Below, piece by piece: positions 49,160 to 64,000 of a DNA stretch of 64,000 nucleotides (within the stretch, counting starts at the first letter, position 1; every line of letters begins with the position of its first letter). A program made the translations under genes and the position numbers. This DNA comes from Henckelia pumila. Taxonomy: Eukaryota; Streptophyta; Magnoliopsida; Lamiales; Gesneriaceae. The notes beneath the pieces were generated by a model. The model saw nothing but the letters and a program-made list of their open reading frames with translations. It was not told where the DNA came from and ran no database searches. The stretch lies in contig NC_133121.1 in the NCBI RefSeq assembly GCF_033568475.1, positions 132,278,375 through 132,342,374 on the forward strand, in the 5' to 3' direction.

Positions 49160-50318
49160 TCAGATTCTTCCTGATGATCGGCTATCAAGTTCCTTGGACT
49201 CTTTGAACGTTTCACACATTCGGGAATGAAGATCTTTTCCACACGACGCTGACCCGAACCTTGTTTCTTATTCTTTTCAAAATGATTCGTGCCAGATTCT
49301 GACGTGAAGCAAGCCCGGGATCTCACTTGCAAATTTTTCTTCATGGGTGAGAAGGGTCGTTGTCGAAGCTACGTCTCGCAGGACGTGCAGTCACGGCTCA
49401 AGTATGAAACTAAGTTCATTCTTCCATCTCTCAAATCTGTTGCTTTTAGGAAGGAGAAACATGATTCTTGATATATGAGAGCACACGGACATTGCACGAT
49501 GTATACATTCTGAAGTTTAGAAGAATCACACATTATGCATAGATTTTTAGTTTCATGATTTTGTTATTTATTTGTGTATGACCTGAGATTCATTTAGTTG
49601 TTACCCTCGGGTCGAATCTCTGATTTTGAATGGAGCGTATAATAGGGGAGGATTACGTATTAAATATGATACGTTTAAGTTTTTATTTAATTATTTTTTA
49701 AAAAATAAAAAAAATCAAATTGGATTTAACGGTTTAAACACATAATAAAAAATATTGAATATATATAATTATAATTTGAAAGTGTGATCGTATCAATTTA
49801 AAGTATACATTAAGAAATCAGCAACGCGTTAACCAAATTTATAATTAAAAATAAAATTTATATTAAAAAAACATAATATAAAATAAATGCAATCTAAATA
49901 TGTTTATTTAGGTTAACCAAATATTTCTATAAATTGATCAGAAATAAATTAATTTAATCAATTTTATTTTTTTAATTGATAAATATTTTATTTTTGTCTT
50001 CTTTATAATTTTTGTAAATGGTTATCAAATTCGCAACATAAAATTAAAAATTTGATATGTTGATAAACAAAATTACCATATTATTAATACGTAAAAAGTA
50101 ATTTCATAAAACATTTATTAATTATATAATTATTTAAAACCAAAAAAAAAAAAAAAAAAAAAACTTGGTACATGGGGACATTGTACCATTGTACCAAGGT
50201 CCCACGAGTGGTGCAGAGAGCGTCCGTCGTCAGCACCAGCGGAGGCTGCATTTTTTATTGCTCGTATTTTTTTAAAAAATTAGAATTAAAAAAAAACCTC
50301 GACTTCTCCATAAAGCGG
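49160..50318. other. 3' flank of GTE gene and AT-rich spacer
   Basis: The GTE 3' UTR occupies the left part. AT-rich DNA follows, ending in an A-run (about 50142-50163) next to a short dyad TTGGTACATGGG...TTGTACCAAGG (50165-50202). No gene was seen. Confidence 0.45.
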
Positions 50319-50589
50319 TGTAGGAACGAACGCTTGTCACTTTACCAAAAAATATGATTGATAGTAATGATGCAACTCAAATTTTTTAAAATCACAACAG
50401 CCCAAGCGCCATGGTTTGATCGTTGTACTAAGAGGGATAATTATTGTTCCCAAACAATCTCCTTCCCAATAATTGCATTTATTGGAATCAATGAGAATCG
50501 AACCCATGACTTTGACTCTGATACCAATTGTACGACCAAACGCTTGTCGTTTTACCAAAAATTATAGTTGGTGATAATAGTGCAACTCA
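50319..50589 (-). mobile_element. Very small LTR element (TRIM/SMART type)
   Basis: Two direct repeats of exactly 61 bp, 50319-50379 and 50529-50589, start TGTA and end ACTCA on the plus strand and are about 78 percent identical by eye. Two bases inside the right repeat is a Met-tRNA primer-binding site (TGGTATCAGAGTC on the minus strand, about 50514-50526), which makes the right repeat the 5' LTR. The 149-bp interior has no coding capacity. At 271 bp it is in the size range of the smallest known terminal-repeat elements. A target duplication and a clear polypurine tract were not found, so this is probable, not proven. Confidence 0.55.
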
Positions 50590-51052
50590 AATATCTTTTC
50601 ATCTATTATTAAGTAAGTGATTTTTATTAAATTACAATTATCGATATTATTAATTAAATTTACCGTGATTATGTTATGTTTAGTGTTATATTCGTTAAAA
50701 AAAATATTTTATTCATAATATTTATTTAAAAACCCTAGATGAAATAATAGATAGATAATAGATTATCAAATAATCGGTTGTCTAACATCTGCAAGCTTCA
50801 AAACTTGGTACATTAAACATCTGTTTTTTTGAAAAGAAAATAATTACATGAGTCTTGGTTTACACTCTTTCTTAATTATAAAACTTTGCTTGATCAACTA
50901 AATATTTATTTCTTATCATGGATATTTTTGCAATTAACGAGAAAAAAGAGAAAAAAACTAAGGTGTATACTACAAGCACCACCTCTAGCAATTTTTCTAA
51001 TTAAATTGTGCGAGTACATGAAAGCCATAAGCTTAGGTATCTCACTGCTTAA
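50590..51052. other. AT-rich spacer 3' of BAHD gene
   Basis: Holds the 3' UTR of the leftward acyltransferase gene near 51052. Nothing else defined was seen. Confidence 0.4.
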
Positions 51053-52372
51053 TCAACCAGAAGAAGAAGAGGATGAAAGATAACCTAAGAATTCCAATTT
51101 CTGATGAAGCCTCTCCATTTCTGTTCCAGCCATCACAACCCATGCTTCAATTCCTCCTCCACATTTCACAGAATCAAGCAAAGTAATCACATTCTTGATA
51201 CAAGTACTACCAGGGCTCACCCAAACAGGCTTCCCCCACCCAAAATCTGCTTCATCAAACGCTAATAGACAGTAACTGCTGAATCTGAAAACCTCAATAT
51301 CCTCATCAGAACCCAAGAATCTGCCCATCTCCATGAAGTTCTCCTTAGCAAGATGACAACCCTTTTCACCCAACAGCTCTGCCGTATATTCGGTGTCGAT
51401 TTTCCCGAACGCATCTCTCATCTTTTGCACCAACTCAATCCAAGCTGTTTGATCATCAACTGTGGCAACCGCCTTTGTCATTTGGAAAAGGTTACCAAAA
51501 GAACATTCCGACAAGAGTTGAATCCTTCCCCTTAAGTTAACAGGGTGAAAAGCGACCGATTTTCGAGGTTCCTCGACCCCTTTTGCCACCATGCAATGAT
51601 ACCACAGAAAACCAGATAAAACCTCAACCCAAGTAGGATTCACTATGGAAGAGTTCTTTACAACTTCCTGTTTCAATTCATCAAGTTCAGATGCAGTGAA
51701 AACAAATCTCTTGGCGACGTACTTCGCAACGGGTGGCTGCACCGCTAGGCTTCTGAGATTTGGCTTGAAATCAGGAGTGTTTCTTGGTGGGAACACCGTT
51801 GCAGCGTTGTACACAGGAGTCATTAAATTGCTTTGATCCCCACAAGAAATGGCGGCCCATGATTTGATAAACGAACTTAGTGTAAAACCATCAGAAATCC
51901 TATGTGAAATGCATGTCCCAATACAAAATCCTCCACACTTGAAGAAACTAACCTGAATTGCTAATTGCTCTTCACAACTTGATACGGTTCCATTGGATTC
52001 GAATGGAACAAGCTTGTCTAGTATATCGTTTTCGGGGCATTCGGTCAAGGCAAAAACCGAGCCATCGACGTATGCTTCTATGTATAAAATCCCTTCGTCG
52101 TTGCAATGAACTGAAGCCTGGTCTGTCATCCTTCCAGCCAGAGGATAAAAATGGACTAGAGAATCCGACAAAGAATTCTTTAGCCGACGCGACATCTCGG
52201 ATCGGGTGGCTGTGTTCTTCTTGTCGTGGAAAGAGTAGTAAAGAATCAGAGGTACATAGGTGTTTGGAATTCTTTCATCAATGAAAGAGAGATTGTAATC
52301 TCGGAGTTGAAGTGGGGTTGGAGTAGAAGGCTTGATGAACTCTTCACAAATTTTGTCAATCTTCATTTTCAA
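51053..52372 (-). CDS. BAHD acyltransferase (vinorine synthase-like clade)
   Basis: A cytosolic acyl-CoA-dependent acyltransferase of plant specialised metabolism that moves an acyl group to a hydroxyl or amine of a small molecule. It is a single exon of 439 residues, a normal family length. The catalytic HXXXD motif is HRISD at 157-161, followed by GFTLSSFIKSWA. The structural DFGWG motif is at 376-380, followed by KPVWVSP. The N-terminal segment PSTPTPLQLRDYNLSFID and the spacing fit the clade that includes vinorine synthase and related alkaloid or terpenoid acetyltransferases. The substrate cannot be told from sequence. The C-terminus ends in a serine run. ATG codons at residues 1 and 3 are both possible starts. 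Convergent with the GTE gene. Confidence 0.92.
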   Translation of the reverse strand: MKMKIDKICEEFIKPSTPTPLQLRDYNLSFIDERIPNTYVPLILYYSFHDKKNTATRSEMSRRLKNSLSDSLVHFYPLAGRMTDQASVHCNDEGILYIEAYVDGSVFALTECPENDILDKLVPFESNGTVSSCEEQLAIQVSFFKCGGFCIGTCISHRISDGFTLSSFIKSWAAISCGDQSNLMTPVYNAATVFPPRNTPDFKPNLRSLAVQPPVAKYVAKRFVFTASELDELKQEVVKNSSIVNPTWVEVLSGFLWYHCMVAKGVEEPRKSVAFHPVNLRGRIQLLSECSFGNLFQMTKAVATVDDQTAWIELVQKMRDAFGKIDTEYTAELLGEKGCHLAKENFMEMGRFLGSDEDIEVFRFSSYCLLAFDEADFGWGKPVWVSPGSTCIKNVITLLDSVKCGGGIEAWVVMAGTEMERLHQKLEFLGYLSSSSSSG

Positions 52373-53193
52373 TACTGGAGGAAGTCAAAAGTTCATCAAG
52401 ATATCAAAGATTACTCCAATGATTCACACCAGTTGTAAAACGAGAAGCATACATAAAAAAAACTAATTATACAGCAAATCATTTATAATATTTAACAGTT
52501 GAGTTTTGCCAAATTCATGGGGGTGCATGTGATTTGTACTACAAGATATTATTTATTATTAGTCAACATATTATTTTTTTCTATTGGTTCTCCTTAACTT
52601 TCATGTGATACATAATCATGTACCAAAGACTGTGTTTGGTGCGATAATGTAAGATCGTGGGCTACGTTTGGGGTTTAACTCTTGTTTGACATGTTCTTTT
52701 TAAAAAACTCACTCAATCAGTCATACCTATGATTAGATGAATTTAAAAGAGGGAAAATAAGCAGATCGATATGTGCCAAAAAAAATTCAAGAAAACATGA
52801 CAAGAATTGGCAGAATTTAAAACTGACTTGTGACATGAAAACGAAAAAGAGAGAAAACTCGGGCTCTCCAGAATTTCAGTAAACATTGTCCGATAACGAT
52901 ATGTGAAATCATTTTGCACAAGGCAATTTGATCTGCCTAAGATGGCAAGACTATATATACCATCATGAAATTCCGAAATACACATTTAACCATAAATCAA
53001 GAATTTGAGAATCATAAAGCTTTTCCTATGACTGTAGGAGTCATTCCACCAACACTAGATGAACAACAAAAACCTTCCTGGCTGTGAACAATCAGTACTG
53101 CTACCAAACCGAATACCTTCGGTGAACAACAAAAACCTTCCTGGCTGTGAACAATCAGTACTGTAGTTGTTTTTAAGTATTATGTATTGCAGG
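52373..53193. other. Intergenic between BAHD gene promoter and bS21c 3' end
   Basis: It holds the BAHD promoter on the left and, on the right, the probable 3' UTR of the leftward bS21c gene with a 41-bp duplication (separate entry). No other gene was found. Confidence 0.45.
53060..53163. repeat. Perfect 41-bp direct repeat in bS21c 3' flank
   Basis: Bases 53060-53100 recur exactly at 53123-53163, separated by 22 bp. They contain AAACCTTCCTGGCTGTG-type sequence and lie 31-134 bp beyond the bS21c stop codon, so they are likely in its 3' UTR. Confidence 0.88.
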
Positions 53194-54907
53194 TCAACAG
53201 TATGGTAGATCCATATCAAAAACCTCCCAGTTATCGTCTTCAGGATCGTCCTTCTTCTTTGGAACCTCAGCTTTGTCCTCTCGTGTTGCCTTGGCTTGTG
53301 GTCGCCTGGTTACCAAGAAATGATGTTTTAATAATCAGTAAATGAATGAGAAGTGAAGTAGTTAGGATATGAATTAAGAGTTAAAATCAATGACAATAAA
53401 TTCAACCACAACTCTTACAAAGGTTGAAAGCACTGGTACACCTTAGAAAATATCAAAGAGTTGAGTCCATTTTCGGAGTTTGATTTCGTCTACCTACCAA
53501 TCTAACTTACAGTTTCCCAAAAGAACAAAACCCAAAACATTCCTTCTTCTGGTGTGAGACACGATGAAGCCTTGGAAAAATTAAGTACAGAGTACCCCAA
53601 AAGAACAAAAACCAAAGCAAGCCCAGGAAAAATTAAGTACAAAGTAAGCGGAAATAATCCAGGTACAGATAGTAAACTCAGTGGAACTCAATACTAGACC
53701 GAGTTAAAAGTTTGTTAGAACCATCGAGCAGCTAGGGAATTATGTGCATTCAGCACCAGCCATAACTGCTCTTGGCTCGAAAATTTTTAATGAAAGACAA
53801 AACCAAGTGTTTTACTTATGCTCCAAATGCGTGTCTCAATTCTTTAATGAGCAGAAGATTTGCTTGCAACATCATTCGTAATAAAAGTAAAAAGTGTATC
53901 TATGGAAATCTCATCCTTCAACGACAATAGCTTCACAAGTTGAGCAAAGGGATGGAGCCATGGGAATAGAACTCCCCGCCTTCTGCCCCCATTAAAATTT
54001 TTTGCTTGAATTAGACGTATGTGCTTTCTCTAATAAAATTTATGCAAATTAATGGTTGCTGTATGATTAAAACAGCCCCCGGTTCTGAGTTTTGTTTCGG
54101 CCCAGCTAAAAGAACATCGCAATACATGATCGTGTGAATAACTTGTTTCAATGACAATAAGCGATTCAGAACCTCTGGTGACAATAATTAAGACAAGTCA
54201 GCTGTTATTTGGGCTTTTCCGGTGCTCATTATATTTTTCACATTCTTGACACCACAACATGCTGAAGTTGAGTATTTTTCTTCACACGTTAATCCTTCAA
54301 AATCAACAATCAACACAACAAAACTCATAAATCAGCAAATAAATTGAACATAAACACATATATGCATCACTCCATTAGACCACTACCATCTTATTCTCCC
54401 ATAATCAAATAGAAAAACGGACCTTTTCCTGTTGCGCCTAGCGGCCTCCCTGGCCTTCCTCTTCCTCTTCTCTTGACTGGTTTCGAAAAACCTTCTCCGC
54501 TTGGATTCTTGTATAACACCCGCCCTAAAGACCTCCCTTCGGAACCTACCGATGAGCCTATCTTCAGGCTCATCATCGCGCACAATCACCTGAACATTGT
54601 AGGCCGAATTAAAGAACAAGGTGTTTGCGAACGCAAGTGCGGGGAAAGCAACGGACAAAGAACCAATACCGTTTAAATGCTGAAATGGGCGGTCTTTGTC
54701 TTCTTGGTACTGGGTTTTGCGGGGATGCTTTGACGGTGTTGTGGGGATCAAGAACTGGGTTTTGGGCTGGAGAGATAGAGGGAGCGGCATGTGCTTTGAT
54801 GGGTTGAGTGTTAGTAGTTGTGGGGGCGGAGATGGGGATGTTTGCGGGGGGAGTGGGGTTGGGGGGAAGAAGAAGAAGTTGGTGGAATGAAGTTTGGAGA
54901 TCGCCAT
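53194..54907 (-). CDS. RPS21 (GHS1): Plastid small-subunit ribosomal protein bS21
   Basis: Nuclear-encoded protein of the chloroplast 30S ribosomal subunit. Two exons, 54423-54907 and 53194-53305, join in phase into 198 residues. The first 70 or so residues are rich in Pro, Ser, Thr and hydrophobic residues without acidic ones, as in a plastid transit peptide. The bS21 domain spans about 104-162: YNVQVIVRDDEPEDRLIGRF, then the basic RRREVF-like and RRRFFETSQEKRKRKAREAA segments. An acidic C-terminal extension (DDPEDDNWEVFDMDLPYC), common in plant homologues, is encoded by exon 2. The Arabidopsis counterpart is known as GHS1 from a glucose-hypersensitive mutant. A long TTA microsatellite lies about 110 bp upstream of the ATG. 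Confidence 0.93.
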
Positions 54908-55014
54908 TGATGTTTGCTTGTTGAGTGGAAAAATGGAAAGGGATTTAAGGGACCGAGGGGCGAGGGTTTTGGCACCATTTGTTTTGTTTTTTAAATATTA
55001 ATTAATTGTTGTTC

Positions 55015-55131
<117 letters not shown>

Positions 55132-55267
55132 TATATTATATTATTAAAATTTAAAATATATGAATCAATTATATTATAAACTATATTTTTATTATATTAT
55201 ATTATATAATAATTACACTCATAGTACTAAATATTTTTTGTGTGTCAAATCATACCAAAATTTACAA

Positions 55268-55828
55268 CTAAAGGGGGTGTATTCGTTGAAGAAATTTACT
55301 AACTTTTTTAAATGACAAACTTTTGTGGAGTTGATAGATTTTCACAGGCTTTTATAGAATCTCACAGATGACTTTCACAGAATCTTGCAGATTTGTTTTT
55401 CATGACTTTTATTGACATTTGTAAATTTTTTTCATAACTTTTATTGGCATTTGTAAATTTGTTTGTAGAACCATATGTGTTTTGTAATTCATGATTTTGA
55501 TTATGATTTATTTATTGGAATTATTAATCGAGTATCAATACCTTATATTTATCTCTCTTTAAAATAATTTTATTTCTTTAAAATATTTTTACCTATCATA
55601 TAAATAATTTTTACTTATCAATTTGGTTTATAAAAATAAATAAGTAGTATTAAACTTGTTGCAATTAAGAAATTAATATGAATCTATAAAATTTGAAAAT
55701 ATTTAATTTTATACACTATAGTATTCTTATTTATATAATATATATATATACACACACATTTGTGTTAATAATTTTTTAAAACTACGTAAATATTTCAAGT
55801 CAATATATACAAATCATATACATATACA

Positions 55829-55860
<32 letters not shown>

Positions 55861-56597
55861 GCATATGCATATTTATATTAAAGTTAATAAAATTTAAATT
55901 TTGAATTATAATAAAAATTAAGGTACAAATTAAAATATAAAAAATAATTAAAACATAAAATTTTATATAATTAATAATGAATTAATTATAAAAAATAATT
56001 ATTGTTATTTTAAATTTATGATTAATAAAATATTATAAGTTTTTATCGTATAGTATAATAAGTTTTTATTTAATTTTTTTTATCAATATGATTTTAATTT
56101 TCGTGAGATTTTGTAATTAAAATTCAAAAAATTATTAAAGATAAAATTTTTATTTTATTTTATTTTAAAGGGGTGTATTGGTTTTTAGAAATAGAAAAAA
56201 ATATGTTTGTATATATATTATTTTTAATATAACTAATATTTATGTGGCTAGTGTATAGACTATTTTAATAGAAATAAAAAAAAGTGTGAAAATTTTCATC
56301 CAAATCTTTAGGTTAAACCAAAGACAATTATGGACATTTTATTGTTGTACCTTTGCCTTTAATTATTGTACTTAATAGAATTCCATGGAGTTTTTAAAAG
56401 TTAATTGACATTTTGAATACATCTAGAATTTTGTAGAGTTTTTAAAAGTCAAGTTTGAATACCACATGACTTTTAAAATTCCACAAATCTTCATCTTGAA
56501 TGCCACTAAATTTTTGTGGAGTATCTAAAAGTCTAGATTGAATACCTCTAAACTTTTAAACTCCATAAAAGTCATTAAAAGTATACAACCAATACAC
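55268..56597. mobile_element. Candidate non-autonomous DNA transposon(s) with GGGTGTATTGGTT inverted ends
   Basis: The segment at 55268 (AAAGGGGGTGTATTCGTTG) is inverse to the segment ending at 56597 (CAACCAATACACCCTT). A second copy of the same end lies in direct orientation at 56166 (AAAGGGGTGTATTGGTTTTT). Either a 1.33-kb element contains a nested copy, or a 430-bp element (56166-56597) lies beside an old half. The interior near 56390-56580 repeats the pattern TTTTAAAAGTC in both orientations. No coding region or clear target duplication was found. Confidence 0.5.
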
Positions 56598-57318
56598 CCT
56601 TCTTTTATCAATAATTATTTTATTTTTGTTCATCCATGTTTTTTAATTTTTTTTAACAACTTGTGTAAATTGAGCTTATTTAAGTAAAGTGTAGCACACT
56701 TTGAAATACCAAATCTACCAAACGATTTTTTTCCAAAATGATCGATTTTCTCATTTGAAAACAAACATATTCATATCATTTGAAAACAAACATATCATAT
56801 TCATCAGTATTTTTTTTTTTTTTGGAAAATACTATATGTACATAGAATGTTACACATTGGGTTACACACTCCACATGAAATTACAAAATTATTCCTCCAT
56901 TTTATTTGAAAAATTCTTTTCAAAATATATCAAGGATATTTATATAATGTCAAGTGTAACGTGTAACCTACGTATAACCCTCCGTGTACATGTAACATCA
57001 CTTTTTTTTTTTACTTGACACAACTATTCAAACATGTTGTACAAATACATAACGTAGAATCTCCCACATTGTGCATGGATTAATTAAAAAGAGAAAAAAA
57101 AGTTTAAAATATTCGAATAATAAAAATCCACCATATAATTTAGGAAAATATATTTTATAATTTTTTTTAAAAAATATTTGAAAAATATATAATATAAATA
57201 ATAAATTCTTAAGGTCTGGACTTTGATCATAATAGCAAACAGACCCCCCAAAACTTCTATCATCATCAGCAGGTTTTTACCTCAAGTAATCCCCAGTAGG
57301 CACCGGATCTTACGTAAC
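56598..57318. other. AT-rich spacer and ELP3 promoter
   Basis: Includes a possible old inverted repeat around 56845-57000 (GTTACACATTGGGTTACA versus GTGTAACGTGTAACC). The ELP3 leader lies near 57230-57318. No gene was seen. Confidence 0.4.
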
Positions 57319-62009
<4,691 letters not shown>

Positions 62010-62433
62010 ATTATATAACTCGCAAGCAACATTCATCTGTGGGATTGGAAGTATAAATTTGGGTTATGTTACTTGTTTGGTGAAGTGTACATTTTCAAAT
62101 TATAGCGCCTCTCTTTACAAGGAGGCCGATGCTACAACTCCAGGTGCAGCTCGGTCCTAGAATTCACATTTCATGTGGGGTTAGTTGATTCAGTCGCCAT
62201 TACGTTCTGGAATCAAGTTTGAGTGTAGCTCTGTATGGTCATTCCATACGGATGGAAGGGCAAATTTTGTTTAGTTATAGTTAGCAGTATGTATTCTATA
62301 AACATGGGAATGATTTACATGTTGACTCAAAAATAAAAGAGACTTTGTATTAATCACCGATGTAACATTTACGAGTTTTCGCACCAAATAAATGGTCATA
62401 ATAGGTTAGATGAAATACACCTAAAAGTGTCAA
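62010..62433. other. ELP3 3' UTR and flank
   Basis: Probable 3' UTR of ELP3 followed by spacer. No gene was seen. Confidence 0.4.
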
Positions 62434-62720
62434 AACGGGTTAGCGGGACGGGCTGGGTCGGCTCACAGCTCGTCGCAACCCATCATTAGGCGGGGCCTTT
62501 AGGCAGGAAAATATCAACCCATTTATTTTAGGTGGCGAGGCGGGCCAACCCGGCAGATATACGTGTGATTTGACGGATTTTGACGGGTACATTAGACGGG
62601 ACGTGTCAGCCTATTTTTTTAGGTGGGTTAATGCCAACTCAATCCATTTATTTTGTATGACAGGACAAACCTATGGACTTAATTCATTTTGATTACACCC
62701 GATGCAACCTAAAATATCCA
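62434..62720. repeat. Unclassified G+C-rich dispersed repeat relic
   Basis: A stretch with repeated GACGGG, GGGTCGG, CAACCCATTTATTTTA and AGGCGGGCCAACCC motifs, clearly different in composition from the AT-rich surroundings. It looks like a degraded mobile repeat with imperfect internal inverted repeats, but no ends or target duplication could be fixed. Confidence 0.35.
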
Positions 62721-63108
62721 TAATTTCAAGATCTATTTTGTTGGGACATTTCAGCACAAAAGAGATACGAACGCTTTTCTTCCTCTTAAGGAAAATATTA
62801 AGCAACTATATTTTAAATTATAAATTAGAAACATCAAATGGAATAAATTTTACATAGAAAAACGTACATTTTTTTAACTAAAGAAAACAATAGATAAATA
62901 ATTTGGGTGAAATAAATAAATATTATAACTATTAAAAAAGCAATGTATCCATATTTGGAGAGCAACTTTATTAATAAATCAAGCCACCCGCCATCTCCAT
63001 CTTCAAACGCCGGGGAGAAGATGCGGATAGCGTGGGAAAAGAAACCTCTGAATTCCGACGATAAATAGCAGACAATTCAATCGAAATCGAAGAACCCGAT
63101 TCACTTTC

Positions 63109-64000
63109 ATGGCATTGTATAAATGGTGGATCCCGAAAAAGACCCGGAGCATTACTCTCCTTTTAAAACCAGCGATGGATCATTCCATCAATTCAACTGT
63201 TTCTATGAACAATAGTTGTTTTCGTTCTGTGAAAAGGAGAACCTTTTGCAGCTATGCAAATGTTAGCGCAGCGGAAACCCTCGTTTTTATCTTTACAACG
63301 AGACCATTTTCTTTAGAGTCCCCTCAACTTCAAGAATTGAGCGCAAAGCTCACGCCTGAAATAGTTGAAATTGTCCTCAAATCCTTGCGAAACTGGAGGT
63401 TAGCTCAGATATTCTTCAACTGGGCGTCGAATCAAGAAGGGTACTTGCACAGTTGTTATACTTATAATGCGATGGCTGCGGTCCTGGCAGATGCTCGACA
63501 AAATGCCCCACTTAGAGAATTGGCTGTAAATGTATCAAATTCTTCGTGTTTTTGGACCCCGGGTGCTTTGGGTTATTTTCTTAGGTGTTTAGGCAGTCAA
63601 AGCATGGTCAAAGAGGCCAACTTTTTGTTTGATCGAATGAAAAGTTCTGGTCTTTGCGTTCATAATTGTTATAGCTACAACTGCCTGTTAGAAGTTATCT
63701 CAAAAGTAGGTGATGTTAGTTTGATGGAATATAGGTTGAATGAAATGAAAATTTTGGGGTTGTCCATCGATAAGCATGCTTTGACACCGGTGCTGCAGTG
63801 CTACTGCAATGCCGGGAAATTTGAGAAGGCTTTAATGATCTTTAATGAAATGAATGAAAAAGGGTGGACTGATCAGCATGTATTAAATATTTTGGTTCTA
63901 TCGTACAGCAAGTCTGGGAAAGTGGATGCTGCCTTTGAGTTGATTGAATGGGTGGAGAGGAATCTCAAGTTTAGCTTGAATCAGAAGGCATTTTATGTTT
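63109..64000 (+). CDS. Pentatricopeptide repeat protein (5' part, cut by window edge)
   Basis: The frame is open from the ATG at 63109 to the window end (297 codons) without an intron, as is usual for plant PPR genes. PPR proteins bind organelle RNA through tandem 35-residue helical repeats. Repeats are visible from about residue 115, for example SCYTYNAMAAVLADA, HNCYSYNCLLEVISKVGD, DKHALTPVLQCYCNAGKFEKALMIFNEM (broken here by the 20-residue rule: DKHALTPVLQ, CYCNAGKFEKALMIF) and QHVLNILVLSYSKSGKVDAA. Their spacing suggests the P class. The first 60 residues are basic and rich in Ser and Thr (MALYKWWIPKKTRS start), which fits organelle import, more likely mitochondrial. Editing-type C-terminal domains cannot be judged because the end is missing. 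Confidence 0.85.
   Translation, partial: MALYKWWIPKKTRSITLLLKPAMDHSINSTVSMNNSCFRSVKRRTFCSYANVSAAETLVFIFTTRPFSLESPQLQELSAKLTPEIVEIVLKSLRNWRLAQIFFNWASNQEGYLHSCYTYNAMAAVLADARQNAPLRELAVNVSNSSCFWTPGALGYFLRCLGSQSMVKEANFLFDRMKSSGLCVHNCYSYNCLLEVISKVGDVSLMEYRLNEMKILGLSIDKHALTPVLQCYCNAGKFEKALMIFNEMNEKGWTDQHVLNILVLSYSKSGKVDAAFELIEWVERNLKFSLNQKAFYV

Noticed and set aside
50319-50589. Cassandra-type element carrying 5S rRNA promoter sequence
   Set aside because: The 61-bp LTRs are too short and I see no 5S internal promoter boxes.

Overview
The window is nuclear DNA of a flowering plant, most likely an asterid eudicot. The genes have short exons and AT-rich introns, the proteins are plant-type (chloroplast RNase J, glyoxysomal malate synthase, BAHD acyltransferase, PPR protein), and the spacers are full of plant LTR elements, a SINE and MITEs. 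The order guess (asterid) is an impression, not a measurement.

Layout. 1-2761 (-): 5' part of a chloroplast ribonuclease J gene. 4051-4796: a solo LTR with its target duplication. 5380-8157 (+): NOP56. 9438-13661 (-): aspartyl aminopeptidase. 13981-14167: a tRNA-derived SINE. 14901-41251: about 26 kb of nested elements. 41747-43963 (+): malate synthase. 45568-49159 (+): BET-type bromodomain protein of the GTE8/GTE10 kind. 50319-50589: a very small LTR element. 51053-52372 (-): BAHD acyltransferase. 53194-54907 (-): plastid ribosomal protein bS21. 57319-62009 (+): Elongator subunit 3 (ELP3). 63109 to the window edge (+): a PPR protein. I joined exons by splice sites and reading phase. All multi-exon genes except the edge-cut one close into full-length frames.

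The nested block can be read in layers from target-site duplications. A small MITE lies at the bottom. A Ty3/Gypsy chromovirus (A, 14917-41057, TSD TACAA) sits in the MITE's terminal repeat. A second chromovirus (B, 18131-32649, TSD GTCCT) sits in A's pol. Two solo LTRs (C, 19766-22681, TSD CTAGA; D, 22959-24347, TSD ATACA) sit in B's left LTR. Part of a Ty1/Copia element (E, 34982-39348) sits in A's gag and is flanked by an identical 90-bp duplication instead of the usual 5 bp. With C, D and their duplications removed, the left LTR of B is 2680 bp, the same length as the right one, which confirms the boundaries. All these copies are treated as fossils.

The host genes are unrelated housekeeping genes: plastid RNA processing and translation (RNase J, bS21), ribosome assembly (NOP56), tRNA wobble modification and transcription (ELP3), peptide turnover, the glyoxylate cycle and chromatin reading. 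They do not form a functional cluster. The strongest points for a second look are the Copia fragment with the 90-bp duplication, the 271-bp LTR element, the palindrome array upstream of the TATA box in A's LTRs, and two GC-AG introns in NOP56 and ELP3.
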